DNA from: Cycas panzhihuaensis
Taxonomy: Eukaryota; Cycadophyta
Assembly: GCA_023213395.1 (NCBI GenBank)
Contig: CM041465.1
Coordinates: 189,913,741-189,977,740 of the forward strand
Length of the DNA stretch: 64,000 bases
Reading direction: 5' to 3'
Within the stretch, counting starts at the first letter, position 1; every line of letters begins with the position of its first letter. The translations under genes were made by a program, and so were the position numbers. Below are positions 36,255-47,300 of this stretch, in pieces. Below the pieces are notes generated by a model. That model saw nothing but the letters and a program-made list of their open reading frames with translations, did no database searches and was not told the origin of the DNA.

Positions 36255-37983
36255 AGGTTTATGATCTATTGTTAAAGTTTTTTTAAGAAGCAAGAAAGAT
36301 CTATTGGCATTCACAGCAGATTTACTCAAGCCAGTAAGAAATATCAATTATATTCATTTTCTACAAGTTTTTTCAGCAGATTCTTATATTTTTAATTAGA
36401 GATCTACTTATTCTTGAGTTATATTTATGTTATAACAATGTTATTTTAGACTTCTTCAGATTTATGCAAGTGCATAACTGAAAAACAATAAATATCAAGC
36501 TGTTATCACTCTACAAGAGTTTTTATCAATATGTTTTATATATTTCTGTCATATATTTGATATTTTTCAAGCATTTCTTATCTATATATCTAATATTCTT
36601 TCAAATATACGCAGGATTTTAGTTACATGTAATATTTATACAAGTTTTCTTCAAGATCTGTTATATTTATTTTAGATCTGCTATATATTTTTTTAGATCT
36701 ACATATTTTATTATATATTTAGCCTTTTTCTGACATATTTTTGTCTATTTATCTAATATTTTCTTAGATCTACATAGGATTTCAACAACATGTAATATTT
36801 ATTTAAGTTTTCTTCAAGATATGCTATAGTTCACTTCAGATCTGTTATATTTTACTTCAGATTTGCTAAATATTCTTCAGATATGCCATATATATTTTTA
36901 AATCTATTTATTTTATCAAGTATTTCACCATTTTCTGCTAAATATTCTTTAGATCTATGATATATTTTCCACATCTGCTTATTTTAATAATTATTTCAAC
37001 ACTTTCTGGTATATTTATTTCAGATCTATAATATTGGCTATAGATCTGCCATATCTACTTTAAATCTGTAATATTCATTTAAGTTTTCCTCAGATATGTT
37101 ACATATTCTTTCAGATCTAGATTTTTATCATATATTTGACTATTTCTTCAAGTCTTCTTTTAGATCTATAAATTTTGGGGCATATTCAGCTCTCTAGAGA
37201 AGCATATACAATAGATCTCATCTTTGGAAGCCTATTTTTTGTTGCAAATCTACTACATCTACTTACCAGGTTCTTCATATTTCATTTTCAGATCTAAACA
37301 TATATATATTTCTTGGTTCTCTGATATACTTACTCCAGCATATTTGAAAGTTTTTCAGATATAAATTTATAGAAATTTTTTTGATATATTTTTTGTCAAT
37401 ATATTTAGAATTGCTCTCTCAGAACTAAAAACTTTGTAGCTTTGGAAGATTGAATCTCTAGATTAGTCACATGAATAATTGAGTCATTCTTAAAATATTG
37501 ACTTCTTCAATAACAGGAATATTATTTACATCTATTTTTTTAAGATGCATAGAAGCCAACCCATATAACATATTACATTCATATCCAAGATATAAGATTT
37601 GAGCATTGTACAAAGCCTTTATTGTTGTAAGACGAACATCACTATTGCCTTCTAGTGTCTACTAAATTTTGATATAGTTTCTTCATATTCTTCTATATAA
37701 ATATATATTTTTTAAAATATTTCTTCATTATAACTATTTATATGTCATATACTACCATTTGCTTGCATGCCATAGATATTATCTCTATAGATTGGTTGAA
37801 AACAAACAAAGAAAATCAAACATAAGTCACTACAAGGTATTCCAAGAGCTAAATAGTATACTTCATAATCAGAAAAATATTTAGAGCATTTAAGGTTTCT
37901 TTGAGGACTTGGAGCCAAAGTTACACACTTCAGAAAACCTCCAATTGATCCTTTACTTGTGAAGATAAGGGCCCAGCCTCACA
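36255..37983 (+). repeat. leader, left copy, rich in AGATCT motifs
   Basis: This is 1.73 kb without coding similarity, repeated at 42364-44107. It is made largely of degenerate short repeats centred on (C)AGATCTG(C/T)(T/C)ATAT, with at least ten AGATCT sites between 36650 and 37300. The repeat homology stops at CCTCACA near 37983. Confidence 0.75.
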
Positions 37984-38283
37984 CATAACTGACAACCCAT
38001 TTCACCACCAAAATAGTCCCCAAGGGCAATGTATATCCATAATCTAACATAAAAAAAAAAAGCCAAAAAATAAAAGGTATCATATCTATGGCCTCTATAA
38101 TTCTACACCTACTGTGACCACTCTTTACAAAACTATTTTATTACCATTGTCTGATTTGGTTGAAATGGGCATCTTTTATAAATGCTTTGAAATATATAAA
38201 TGTGTTTTGAATGCATCCTTTGATTTATCGATTCTTATTTATTCAATAATCTAGCATATGTGCACTTTCGTTAAGAAAATTGT
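37984..38283. other. junction between leader and gene-like segment
   Basis: An A-rich run near 38050-38068 and otherwise unremarkable sequence. No coding similarity seen. Confidence 0.3.
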
Positions 38284-39330
38284 TCAAATCCTTGATGTAT
38301 GGTTGGATTCTTGCATTTGACAGCATTGGCATTGCTCCAATTGATGCATATCATTGGACCCTCCTTCGTAATGTCCAATGCCTAGACCAAAGATCTTGAT
38401 GATTAAGACATCTGAAGTTGTTTGCATCTCTAGAGGTCTCAGCCACATGACAGCACCTCCTGTCTTTTGGAATCGTCGATATTTTTGTGAAGCTCCCAAT
38501 CTCCCTTGCTTCTTATCTGAAGCATTAATGTGGCATGGCACCAAAGAGCCTCCAATTTATATGAGTCCATCCATAGTAAACAAACTAATTGTATCTTCTT
38601 GTACCCACTGCAGAGTATCATTTTTGAAGGAAGAATCCCAAGGGTAGAGTCCAAACTCGTCAAATATATTATCGTCCTCTTCTCTTCTGCCACTACAAAT
38701 GTGCATTGGTGTCCGTCCAAGCCTTGGCTGGTTAATAGAAATTGACGTAGACTTGTAGATGGTTATGCTGCTTCTGTTAAGTAACAATAATAAGCACAAG
38801 AAATCTATAGGGTTTGAATACAATTGATTGCATGGTGCTACAAATTAAACTCTGGACATAAAGAAACGAGGAGGCAACCTTCATAGCACTTTCTTTACAT
38901 TATAATTATTGACATTATAGGGAAACTGAGAATCGTTGATGCAGAACGATAACAAGCATATAGAAGGGGTCTCATCCATTCAAAAAATTATTATATACAA
39001 AGGAGCTGCCCTTAGCCATTCTCAGATAGAGATCCTGCAGCCAATAATTCTCATCAAATCTAGATAAATAAATTAAAAAAAAAAAAAAAAAACTGATAAA
39101 TACTCTTTGACAACCAAAGTGAGATATGCATCAATAGTTGTAGTATACAACCTTTACGGTAGCATTATTTTCCATTGTATAAGCCCTGAGGATCACTGCT
39201 TTAGGCACCGAATGTGGGCTTCCAGATCTATTGTAAATACTATGAGGTTTTGGTTTGGGATGAGGGGCATTGCACCTTTCTTCCATTGTGCCAATTACCC
39301 ACATCACTAAAATGTAAGAGATAAACCCTC
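38284..39330 (-). pseudogene. host-gene-like fragment inside the element, function not recognised
   Basis: On the minus strand one frame is open from 38823 to 38284 apart from a single TAA at 38557-38559, about 180 codons of balanced composition with segments such as GRTPMHICSGRREEDDN and GAVMWLRPLEMQTTSDV. This is unlike the AT-biased elements around it. A pyrimidine-rich stretch ending TTACTTAACAG near 38780 resembles a 3' splice site. Upstream, ATTTATTTATCTAG near 39057 precedes a short open segment beginning FDENYWLQDLYLRMAKG, and CTTACATTTTAG near 39310 precedes another GC-richer segment. This suggests exons separated by retained introns, captured as DNA rather than from mRNA. I do not recognise the protein. 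The element's own strand is the opposite one. Confidence 0.5.
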
Positions 39331-41203
39331 AATTATTTTTGACATCAAACCAATCCAGGAACCACTTAAACTTTGCTGAAACTCGATGGCATCTCCATCC
39401 TCAAACCCTTTAGTCTCTCATCTTTGCTTCCTCCGATTACAGGTCACGTACAGGTCTGGCTATGCAGCCACAGATCTTGGTATCAGGTGTGGATTGCCTG
39501 GCAGTAGGGTTACACGGTGTGTGAATACACGTTGTGATGGTGTGATAGCCAAGGGCACAGTGACGATGACACAACTGTTAAGGATTCAAATTTTTATTTT
39601 ATTTTTTTATTTTTAAGATTAAAAAAAATAAATAAAGTAAATTAGATAAGATTTCAATTCCAGGTTTAAAAAACCCTATCCCCCTCATATACTTAGCCCT
39701 CAGTCTTATTCAATCACCACATGACCATTAGCTATCACAAAAAGGGGTTAACATAAGTTTTTAACACTTTTTCTTTTTTATTTTTTTTTTTAATTTTTTT
39801 TCTTTACATAGGGTAATTGACACATTTTTACCATAACTCCTCACTTGGTCATCAGTTTTTGACAAAACCTATCTCATTGTGTCAGAAATTTTTTGTAGTA
39901 TGATTTTAACTGGTCATATGACCAATTTTGAGTTGATTTGACCCATTTTCAGTTAATCAGTGCTTTTTTTAGCCTTTTTAAACTTTTTACAAAATTATTT
40001 TTTAACTAATTATATTTTATTACCAAGTGACTATTCTCTACTTTGATCTATTCTACAACCATCTATTATTAATAAACTTCATTACTAACCATTTATTTTA
40101 TTTTTTAGATTTCATTTTGATCATTAATTTAATCGCAGAAAGTGGCACTTTAGTGTTTTTTAGCATTTTTTAAAGATATTCACATAAAGATACTTTCTAC
40201 CATTTTTGTTATAACTTCTCTATTTTGTATCAAAATTTAGTCTCATTAGTTTTGTTGGGAAGTTGACTCACTCCTCTTCGAACTGACATAGTTTTTTATA
40301 TGTTTTAACATGTTTTTACTAATTTTCAAAAGCACTAAAGTAGAGGTACTTAATAGCCTCCAACCTGCCATATTTTTATATATTATTTCTCAAAATTTTT
40401 TAGCTAAAAGTATATTGAGCAGCCTCCTAAGTGATATTTAATTATTTTATAGTATTCTATAAAGTTTTATTAGCTCTTTTATACTATTTTAAGCCCCAAG
40501 CTTCTATTAAGCCTTAAAAGGAGATCTATATATTCTGTTCACTAAAATATTGACTTACATGAACCTAGTTTTAAAATGATTAGTTCTATTGAATACATAT
40601 TTCATTAATCTTCATACTGGTAAAGTTTCATCTTATTCTGACACTATTTAGCATAACTTTTAAGCTGTCAAACTTGAGGTTATCTTTTAAACCTTTCTTT
40701 TAAGGAGTACAATACATTTTTATTCAAAAATTTCTTTATATTCGTTATATTTCAAAGTGAAAATACTCATATATATTTCAGTTTCAGCATTATACATTAT
40801 TATCAAGGTAAAGGATTTATTGTATTTAAAGCTTATATTTATTCATTTGAAGAAAACCAAAGGTTAAGGTCTTATTTCAGATTTGCATATTTAAAAGGAT
40901 TTGTTACATTCAAATTTGCTCACATATTTATTATATTTTAAATTTTATATGAATTTATATCTTATAAGGTTGTCATTTATTCATAAGGTATACATATACT
41001 GAAAAGCCTTTTATTTATCATTATTGAAAGGATCATTTTCTTATTATGCTTAGTTGATATACTTTCCAAAGGCATCTTTCTTTTTTCAAAGGGCATTGCA
41101 TTACCTTAAAAGAGTATATTTGACATCACATAAGTTTGTTATTTATTGAGTTTTTGACTTAGTAAAAGCATACCTTTTATGTACTAAATTTTTTCTTAAT
41201 AAA
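39331..41203. other. spacer before gag, partly GC-richer
   Basis: 39360-39590 stays GC-richer and may extend the captured segment, with an overlapping plus-strand ORF (39386-39616) that matches nothing I know. From about 39600 the sequence is AT-rich with T- and A-runs and no coding similarity. Confidence 0.3.
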
Positions 41204-41951
41204 ATGGCATAATTTCCTATATTCAATGGGCATAATTTTTCACAATGGCATCAAACAATGCAAGATTATTTTATTACACATGATCTTTAGAAATATTTGT
41301 AACATGAATGTGATCTTAGTATTAAAGAAAATTTTAGAAAGGATAATAAAGTTTTAGGGATACTATTTTACACTATTGATGATAATGTATTTTCAAAAGT
41401 TTGTGAATTAACAACTTCTAAATCCATTTGGGATATTTTGATTTCTACTTATGGGGGAGATACCCTTAATATATTTGACATTGATTTTGTTGAGTATATG
41501 AGATTGGTACCAAAACAGGTGAATTATAATGAAAAGACTAATGAAGATTCAGATCAAATGCATGATCAACTTGTTATATAAGAATCTAATCCTCCATTTG
41601 AGGGGGAGAATGAATCTTATGATGTGATATAGGAGAGTTATGATGATTTGATAGTTATTCATAATACAAAAGACAAAGTTCAAGTTCAATATTTTCTTAA
41701 TACTCCAGTTGATAAAGTCAAAGTTATAGCTACATATATATGTTTGAATCGAGCTTCATCTACTTATAGATTTTTTGCAGCTACATTTACTTACAGCTTT
41801 TTTGTACCACTTCATGATAGAAGGATACATGTTACAAAAAGAATGAAGTAAGTTGATAAATATCAAGTAAAGAGATAGATTTTTAAAGTTTTTTTTAAGT
41901 ATAAATTTCATAAGTTTAAAGAGAAGATACAAGTATTCATGATGACCATTA
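41204..41951 (+). pseudogene. copia gag fragment of the non-autonomous element
   Basis: ATG at 41204, a stop at codon 3 where gag has Gln, then FPIFNGHNFSQWHQTMQDYF, the classic N-terminus of copia gag (DUF4219/UBN2 type). SKSIWDILISTYGGDT follows near 41420, the conserved W-x-x-L block. The similarity breaks after about 41560. The remainder, including the open 41648-41851, is a different sequence that leads straight to the polypurine tract. The zinc knuckle and all of pol are missing, so the element would depend on enzymes from elsewhere. Confidence 0.8.
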
Positions 41952-41961
41952 AGGGGGAGAA
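41951..41961 (+). promoter_or_regulatory. polypurine tract of the non-autonomous element
   Basis: AAGGGGGAGAA directly precedes TGTTGGAG of the right LTR copy. Confidence 0.88.
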
Positions 41962-42349
41962 TGTTGGAGTTAATAGTCATCACTCCACTCCCACCTTCTA
42001 ACAAGAAGTGCACACCTCATCTTCTTCAATTTACACATGTGGGTACTCAACATGTATAGGTAAATTTATGTTAATTTGAGTTAATTTTACTTAGAGTTGC
42101 ATTATGATTATTTTATTGTTATTTCAATTTTAGGGGTTGAGGAGTTTCCCTCCTCCCCCAAACTATATAATTTGAGGAGTGTGCAATGCTAGTGTCTTTA
42201 GACACTGCCTTTAATATGGATATTTGTACTACTCTCTTCATAACATGGATTGAATATAATGGCTTTCATGATTATGCAATAATGATTTATTAAAGTTTTT
42301 ATTATCTCTTTTATATTCTGCCCTGTTCTCCTGCATTTTATTTCCTTCA
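41962..42349 (+). repeat. copia LTR, right copy
   Basis: TGTTGGAG...CCTTCA, aligned to 35840-36240 with scattered changes and a net loss of 13 bases. Confidence 0.83.
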
Positions 42350-42351
42350 TA

Positions 42352-42363
42352 TGGTATCAAAGT
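42352..42363 (+). promoter_or_regulatory. PBS-like site, right copy
   Basis: TGGTATCAAAGT lies at the same offset as the left PBS. A PBS after a 3' LTR is not expected in a simple element. Confidence 0.75.
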
Positions 42364-44107
42364 AGGTTTATAATCCATTATTAAAATTTTTTGAAGAAGC
42401 AAGAAAGATCTATTGGAATTTGTAGTAGATTTACTCAAGCCATTAAGAAGTATCAATTATATTTATTTTCTGTAAGTTTTTTTAGTAGATTCTTATATTT
42501 CTTATTAGAGATCTACTTATTCTTGAATTATATTTGTGTTATAACAAAGATATTTTAGATTTCTTCAGATTTATGCAAGTGCACAGCTAAAAAATAAAAA
42601 ATATAAAGCTATTATCACTCTACAAGAGTTTTCATCAATAGGTTTTATATATTTCTGTCATATATTTGATATTTTTCAAGTATTTCTTATCTATATATCC
42701 AATATTCTTTTAGATCTGCGTAGGATTTTAGCTGAATACAATATTTATATAAGTTTTATTCAAGATCTGCTATATTTATTTTAGATCTGCCATATATTTT
42801 TTTAGATCTACATATTTTATCATATATTTAGTATTTTTCAAACATATTTCTATCTATTTATCTAATATTTTCTTAGATCTATGCAGGATTTCAATTGCGT
42901 GTAATATTTATTCAAGTTTTCTTCAAGATTTGCTATAGTTTACTTTAGATCTGTTATATTTTACTTCATATCTGCTAAATATTCTTTACATCTGCCATAT
43001 ATTTTTTTAGATCTACTTATTTTATCAAGTATTTCACCATTTTTTGCTAAATATTCTTTATATTTGCCATATATATTTTAGATCTACTTATTTCAGCAAT
43101 TATTTCAATATTTCCTGGTATGTTTATTTTAGATCTACAATATTGGCTACAGATCTACCATATCTACTTTAAATTAGAAATATTCGTTTAAGTTTTCCTC
43201 AGATATGTTACATATTCTTTTAGATCTATATTTTTATCATATATTTGACTATTTCTTCAAGTCTTCTTTCAGATCTATAAATTTTGGGGCATATTCAGCT
43301 TTCTGGAGAAGCATATACAATAGATCTCATCTTTGGAAGTCTATTTTTTGCTACAAATCTACTACATCTGCTTACTAGGTTCTTCATATTTCATTCTCAG
43401 ATCTAACTATATATACATTTCTTGGTTCTTTGATATACTTGCTCCAGCATATTTGAATATTTTTTAGATATAAATTTATAGACATTTTTTTGATATATTT
43501 TTTGTTAATATATTTAGAATTGCTCTCCTAGAACTGAAAACTTTGTAGCTTTGGAAGCTTGAATCTCTAGATTAATCACATGAATAACTGAGTCATTCTT
43601 AAAATATTGATTTCTTCAATAGCAGGAATATTATTTACATCTATTTTTTTAAGATGCACATAAGCCAATCCATATAGCATATTACATTCATATCTAAGAT
43701 ACAAGATTTGAGGCATTATATAAAGCCTTTGTTGCTACAAGATGAACATCACTACTTCCTTTTGGTGTCTACTAAATTTTGATATAGATTCTTCATATTC
43801 TCCTATATAAATATATATTTTTTGAAATATATCTTCATTATAACTATTTATATGTTATATACTACCACTTTCTTGCATGCCATATATATTATCTCCATAT
43901 ATTGGTTGAAAACAAATCGAGAAAATCAAACATAAGTCATTACAAGTTATTCCAAGTCTGGTATTCTAAGAGCTAAATAATATACTTTCTAATTAAAAAA
44001 ATATTTGGAATATTTAAGGTTTCTTTGAGGACTTGGAGCCAGAGTTACACACTTCAGAAAACCCCTAATTGATCCTTTATTTGTGAAGATAAGGGCTCAG
44101 CCTTACA
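42364..44107 (+). repeat. leader, right copy
   Basis: Co-linear with 36255-37983, including the AGATCT-centred repeats. The homology ends at CCTTACA, the same point as in the left copy, then CTAAC follows. Confidence 0.78.
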
Positions 44108-47100
44108 GCTAACTAAATAATATGTAATAAATTAACCCTTTGTAAGATGGAGAATAAGCCTCCAATTAATGAGAAATGACCTATTATGGCCCAAAAGGAT
44201 AGGTCAACTTTAGCATCTCTAAACACCTTGAAAATTAACTTAAAATAGACTAAAACTAGTTCCAAACTATAGGTCTTTGAATCAGAAATTGAACTATTCA
44301 AGTGATACATAAAATAGGCCTCCCATTAAAAAGTTATGGCTAAAATAGCATAAGGTACTCCTTATGAATAAGAAACTAAAATATTGTGTCTTAAGCCCCC
44401 TCAAGGATTAGCCCCTAGTCTCAAAGGGTCACCGTATAACTGCCCACTAGGCTATAGAGGGGCTAGTGGACCTAAAATCATAATTAAATATTAAATAATC
44501 CCTTTTATTAATAAAAAAAGATCAACAATAACTTATAAAAGATTGAGATCCATCCCCTTTTAATTGGAGCCCCTTATCACTTAGGGTTAGCATATGACTA
44601 CCTACTAGGAGTTAAGAACCTCTATGAATTTAAGCTTTGAATCTAATTATAATAAATATGATCAAAACATTATAAAAAATAAATCTTTATAATGAAAAAT
44701 AAATTAGACGATAAATGGTCATATGAAAATGGCAAAAAATAAAAACAAATTTGAGGGATTAAATCACTTCAAGATTAGACCAAATTGGATTGAGAGCAAT
44801 CAAGACTCATCATGGATAAACATAGGTTAAATATTTATTATATTAGGGCTTCAATTAGGCCGTATGAGGCCATACAGTGATGAAAATGGGTGGCAAAGGA
44901 TGATGAGGGTATGACTCAAAAAATCAACTTTTAACTCCTTAAATCTAGTTGAAATAGTTCCAGCAGGCCTGAGGGTACCTTAGAGGAGTAGCATTGAGAA
45001 TAATAAGTAAACAAGAAGCTAGGCAAGCTCCAAGGAGTGAGATTTAGTTTGCATAGTCATTGGAAAACCTAAAATGATAGCTAAAAGATGTGAGGTCTAT
45101 TTATCTATGTTTAGAGTAGAGGTTTATTTATCCATATTTATTTGATATTTGTTCAAACTTATTTTGCATAACTATTTATTTGATTAGAAGTGCATTTGCC
45201 CAATGCATGGTTTGCCTACTATTTATGAGGATAGAATTTTTACATGTGTTATATTTAGAATCCTTGCCAATTTGAGTAGCTTATCTATATCCTTATTCTT
45301 TGTGTATTGCACCTCACACTGATTTATGCCTTAGTTCTAAAGTATTAACTAATCTCCTAATGGCATGAGTCACCTCTTCACATATAATATTTCTGCACTA
45401 TCTATTGATTATAGTTAAGTTTAATTTATTTAGTTATATTGATTTCATCTATATAGTGATTCTTTCAATCCCTCACTTATGCTTAGGTCTTTGACTACTA
45501 TTCTGACAAACGTTTAGCCATGCCTAGTAGTAATCATACTATAACATAAATTAATCATTGTGTTACCTAGAAACTAAGTCTTCTTGTATCTAATTTATAA
45601 AGACGAGTTTATTCTGTGATTATATCCATTCAAATGTAGTCCCTATATTATTACATTATCTGAAAGCGCAGTCTTCTTGCATATAGTTTATAAAGAAGAG
45701 TCCATTATGTGGTTATGACCATTTGAATCAAGTTGGTATGCTACATGCTTATTTTTCATAGTTTCATCCATCTTTAATCATCCTTATTTATTTTTAGTAT
45801 CATCATTGACATCATATCATAGCATGTCACTATGAAGAACATGAATATGTCTAACTCATTGAATTGTTAGTAGATCTATTGATAACATTGCATTTGTGTC
45901 TTATCTTAGGAAGGTATTGTATAGTAGATTGTCTCCTTGTTGTACATGGTTTACAATAATAGTGTTATTCATAGTTAAAGTTGGTGTTAGAATTGTAGTT
46001 GAAGTGCACGACTCATTTGTATCTCCATTCATATACTCCATTCAAGAATTATATATATATGTGTGTGTGTCTTTATGTATGTGTATGTGTGTGTGTGTGT
46101 GTTGTGTGTGTATCATACTCCCATGTCCATCATGCATCTACAATGACATAGATTTATTTATAAGTTAACCTCATAGGGCCTTTTTGTATCTATATTCATG
46201 TTATGATGGGGAACATCCTATATGCTTCTATTTTTGGTGTTACTATTAGAATTATCTCATCTTGAGTTGATTATTCTATGATCTTACAAGTCAAAGATAC
46301 ATGCATGCTTGTGTCAGATGTGAAGTCAAAAGGATTTAGAGTTACATGTGAAGATTATTAAATACTACCCTTATGGACTACAACCTTAAATACTATAGAT
46401 TCAAAGTTTTTTTGGTTTATTTAAAGAAGGATTCAATTTGCATTTAGAGGAGTTAGAAGATACACTAGTAAAATTATTTGATTTTTTTCTAATAAGAATT
46501 GAATATTAACCTCACTTGGAGAAATTTAATTATTTTATATATTTTGTTAAGTTTCATTGCTTTTTTGCCCCATATCATATAGCTTATATATCATATACAA
46601 CAACTAAGTAACCATAGGAATGTTTTTTAAATGATCTTAACTAAATTTTAAATAAGCCTACCTCATTTTAAGTACATGATTCTACTTCAACAAGCATAAC
46701 TATTATACATGGGGCCTATTTTTAGATTTGTTAGCTTCAAAGTGATCTCCACTCTCACATGAATAAAATGAGTGGCCATACACATATAATGGATTTATAT
46801 TTAGTGGTCTATTTATGAGATAAAGTCAATATAATTTTTTTATTATAATTTATGCATTAAAGGCATTTTTATTAAATTTGATCTCCTTATACTATTTAAG
46901 ATATAACTTTACCATAAAGTATTAGATTTAAGTGTTATTTAAAGTGATGGATTCATATTTTGATTCTCTACAAAGTGAATGGTCATTTGGATATTTTTAA
47001 AATCCTTTGATGTATTGCCTTAATGTTTAAACTTGATGCAAGTTTATAGGCTTTCTATTAGATGGCCCTATAAATAAACTTAGCATTAACTGTACTTTAT

Positions 47101-47300
47101 AATTGCAATCTATACAAAAACCTTTATCTTGGAGGAGGTTGAGTCCTAATTAGGATACTTGTACATATAGCAAAGTTTAATGGGGGTAATTTATCTTGTA
47201 TTTTAGTGTCTTTATTACCCTTATTTTATACATTTATCCTTCATTAATAGCACTCTTTTACTTTTAAAGCACTTTATCTTTCAAGGTATTTTACTTTACC
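44108..47300. other. no genes seen; unresolved 5' region of Copia-4 at its right end
   Basis: I see no coding similarity apart from shadow ORFs. The 5' LTR and PBS of Copia-4 should lie here, but I could not identify a match to its 3' LTR. A TG/TA microsatellite is at 46049-46112. Confidence 0.4.
46049..46112. repeat. (TA)n(TG)n microsatellite
   Basis: Runs of TA then TG with two short interruptions. It explains the Cys/Val-rich ORF at 45896-46168, which is not a gene. Confidence 0.95.

Larger units (their letters stand above)
35840..44107 (+). mobile_element. non-autonomous copia-like element with composite 2.14-kb direct repeats
   Basis: Two direct repeats, 35840-37983 and 41962-44107, flank 4.0 kb. 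Each contains a copia LTR (about 400 bp), a PBS and a 1.7-kb leader. A gag fragment with a GGGGGAGAATG-type polypurine junction precedes the second repeat; protease, integrase, RT and RNase H are absent. CTAAC precedes the left repeat and follows the right one within one base, suggesting that the whole unit was inserted as such. The alternative is an unequal-recombination tandem of one element truncated at its right end. The interior also holds a reverse-oriented gene-like segment. Confidence 0.7.

Noticed and set aside
39067-39090. A-run as the poly(A) tail of a processed pseudogene
   Set aside because: The coding-like sequence nearby is on the minus strand, where this is a T-run before a splice-acceptor-like AG.
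39386-39616. Plus-strand ORF near the captured segment
   Set aside because: 76 residues, no recognised family, and it overlaps the GC-richer DNA where chance ORFs are longer.
45896-46168. 90-residue Cys/Val-rich ORF
   Set aside because: Its striking part is a translated TG microsatellite.
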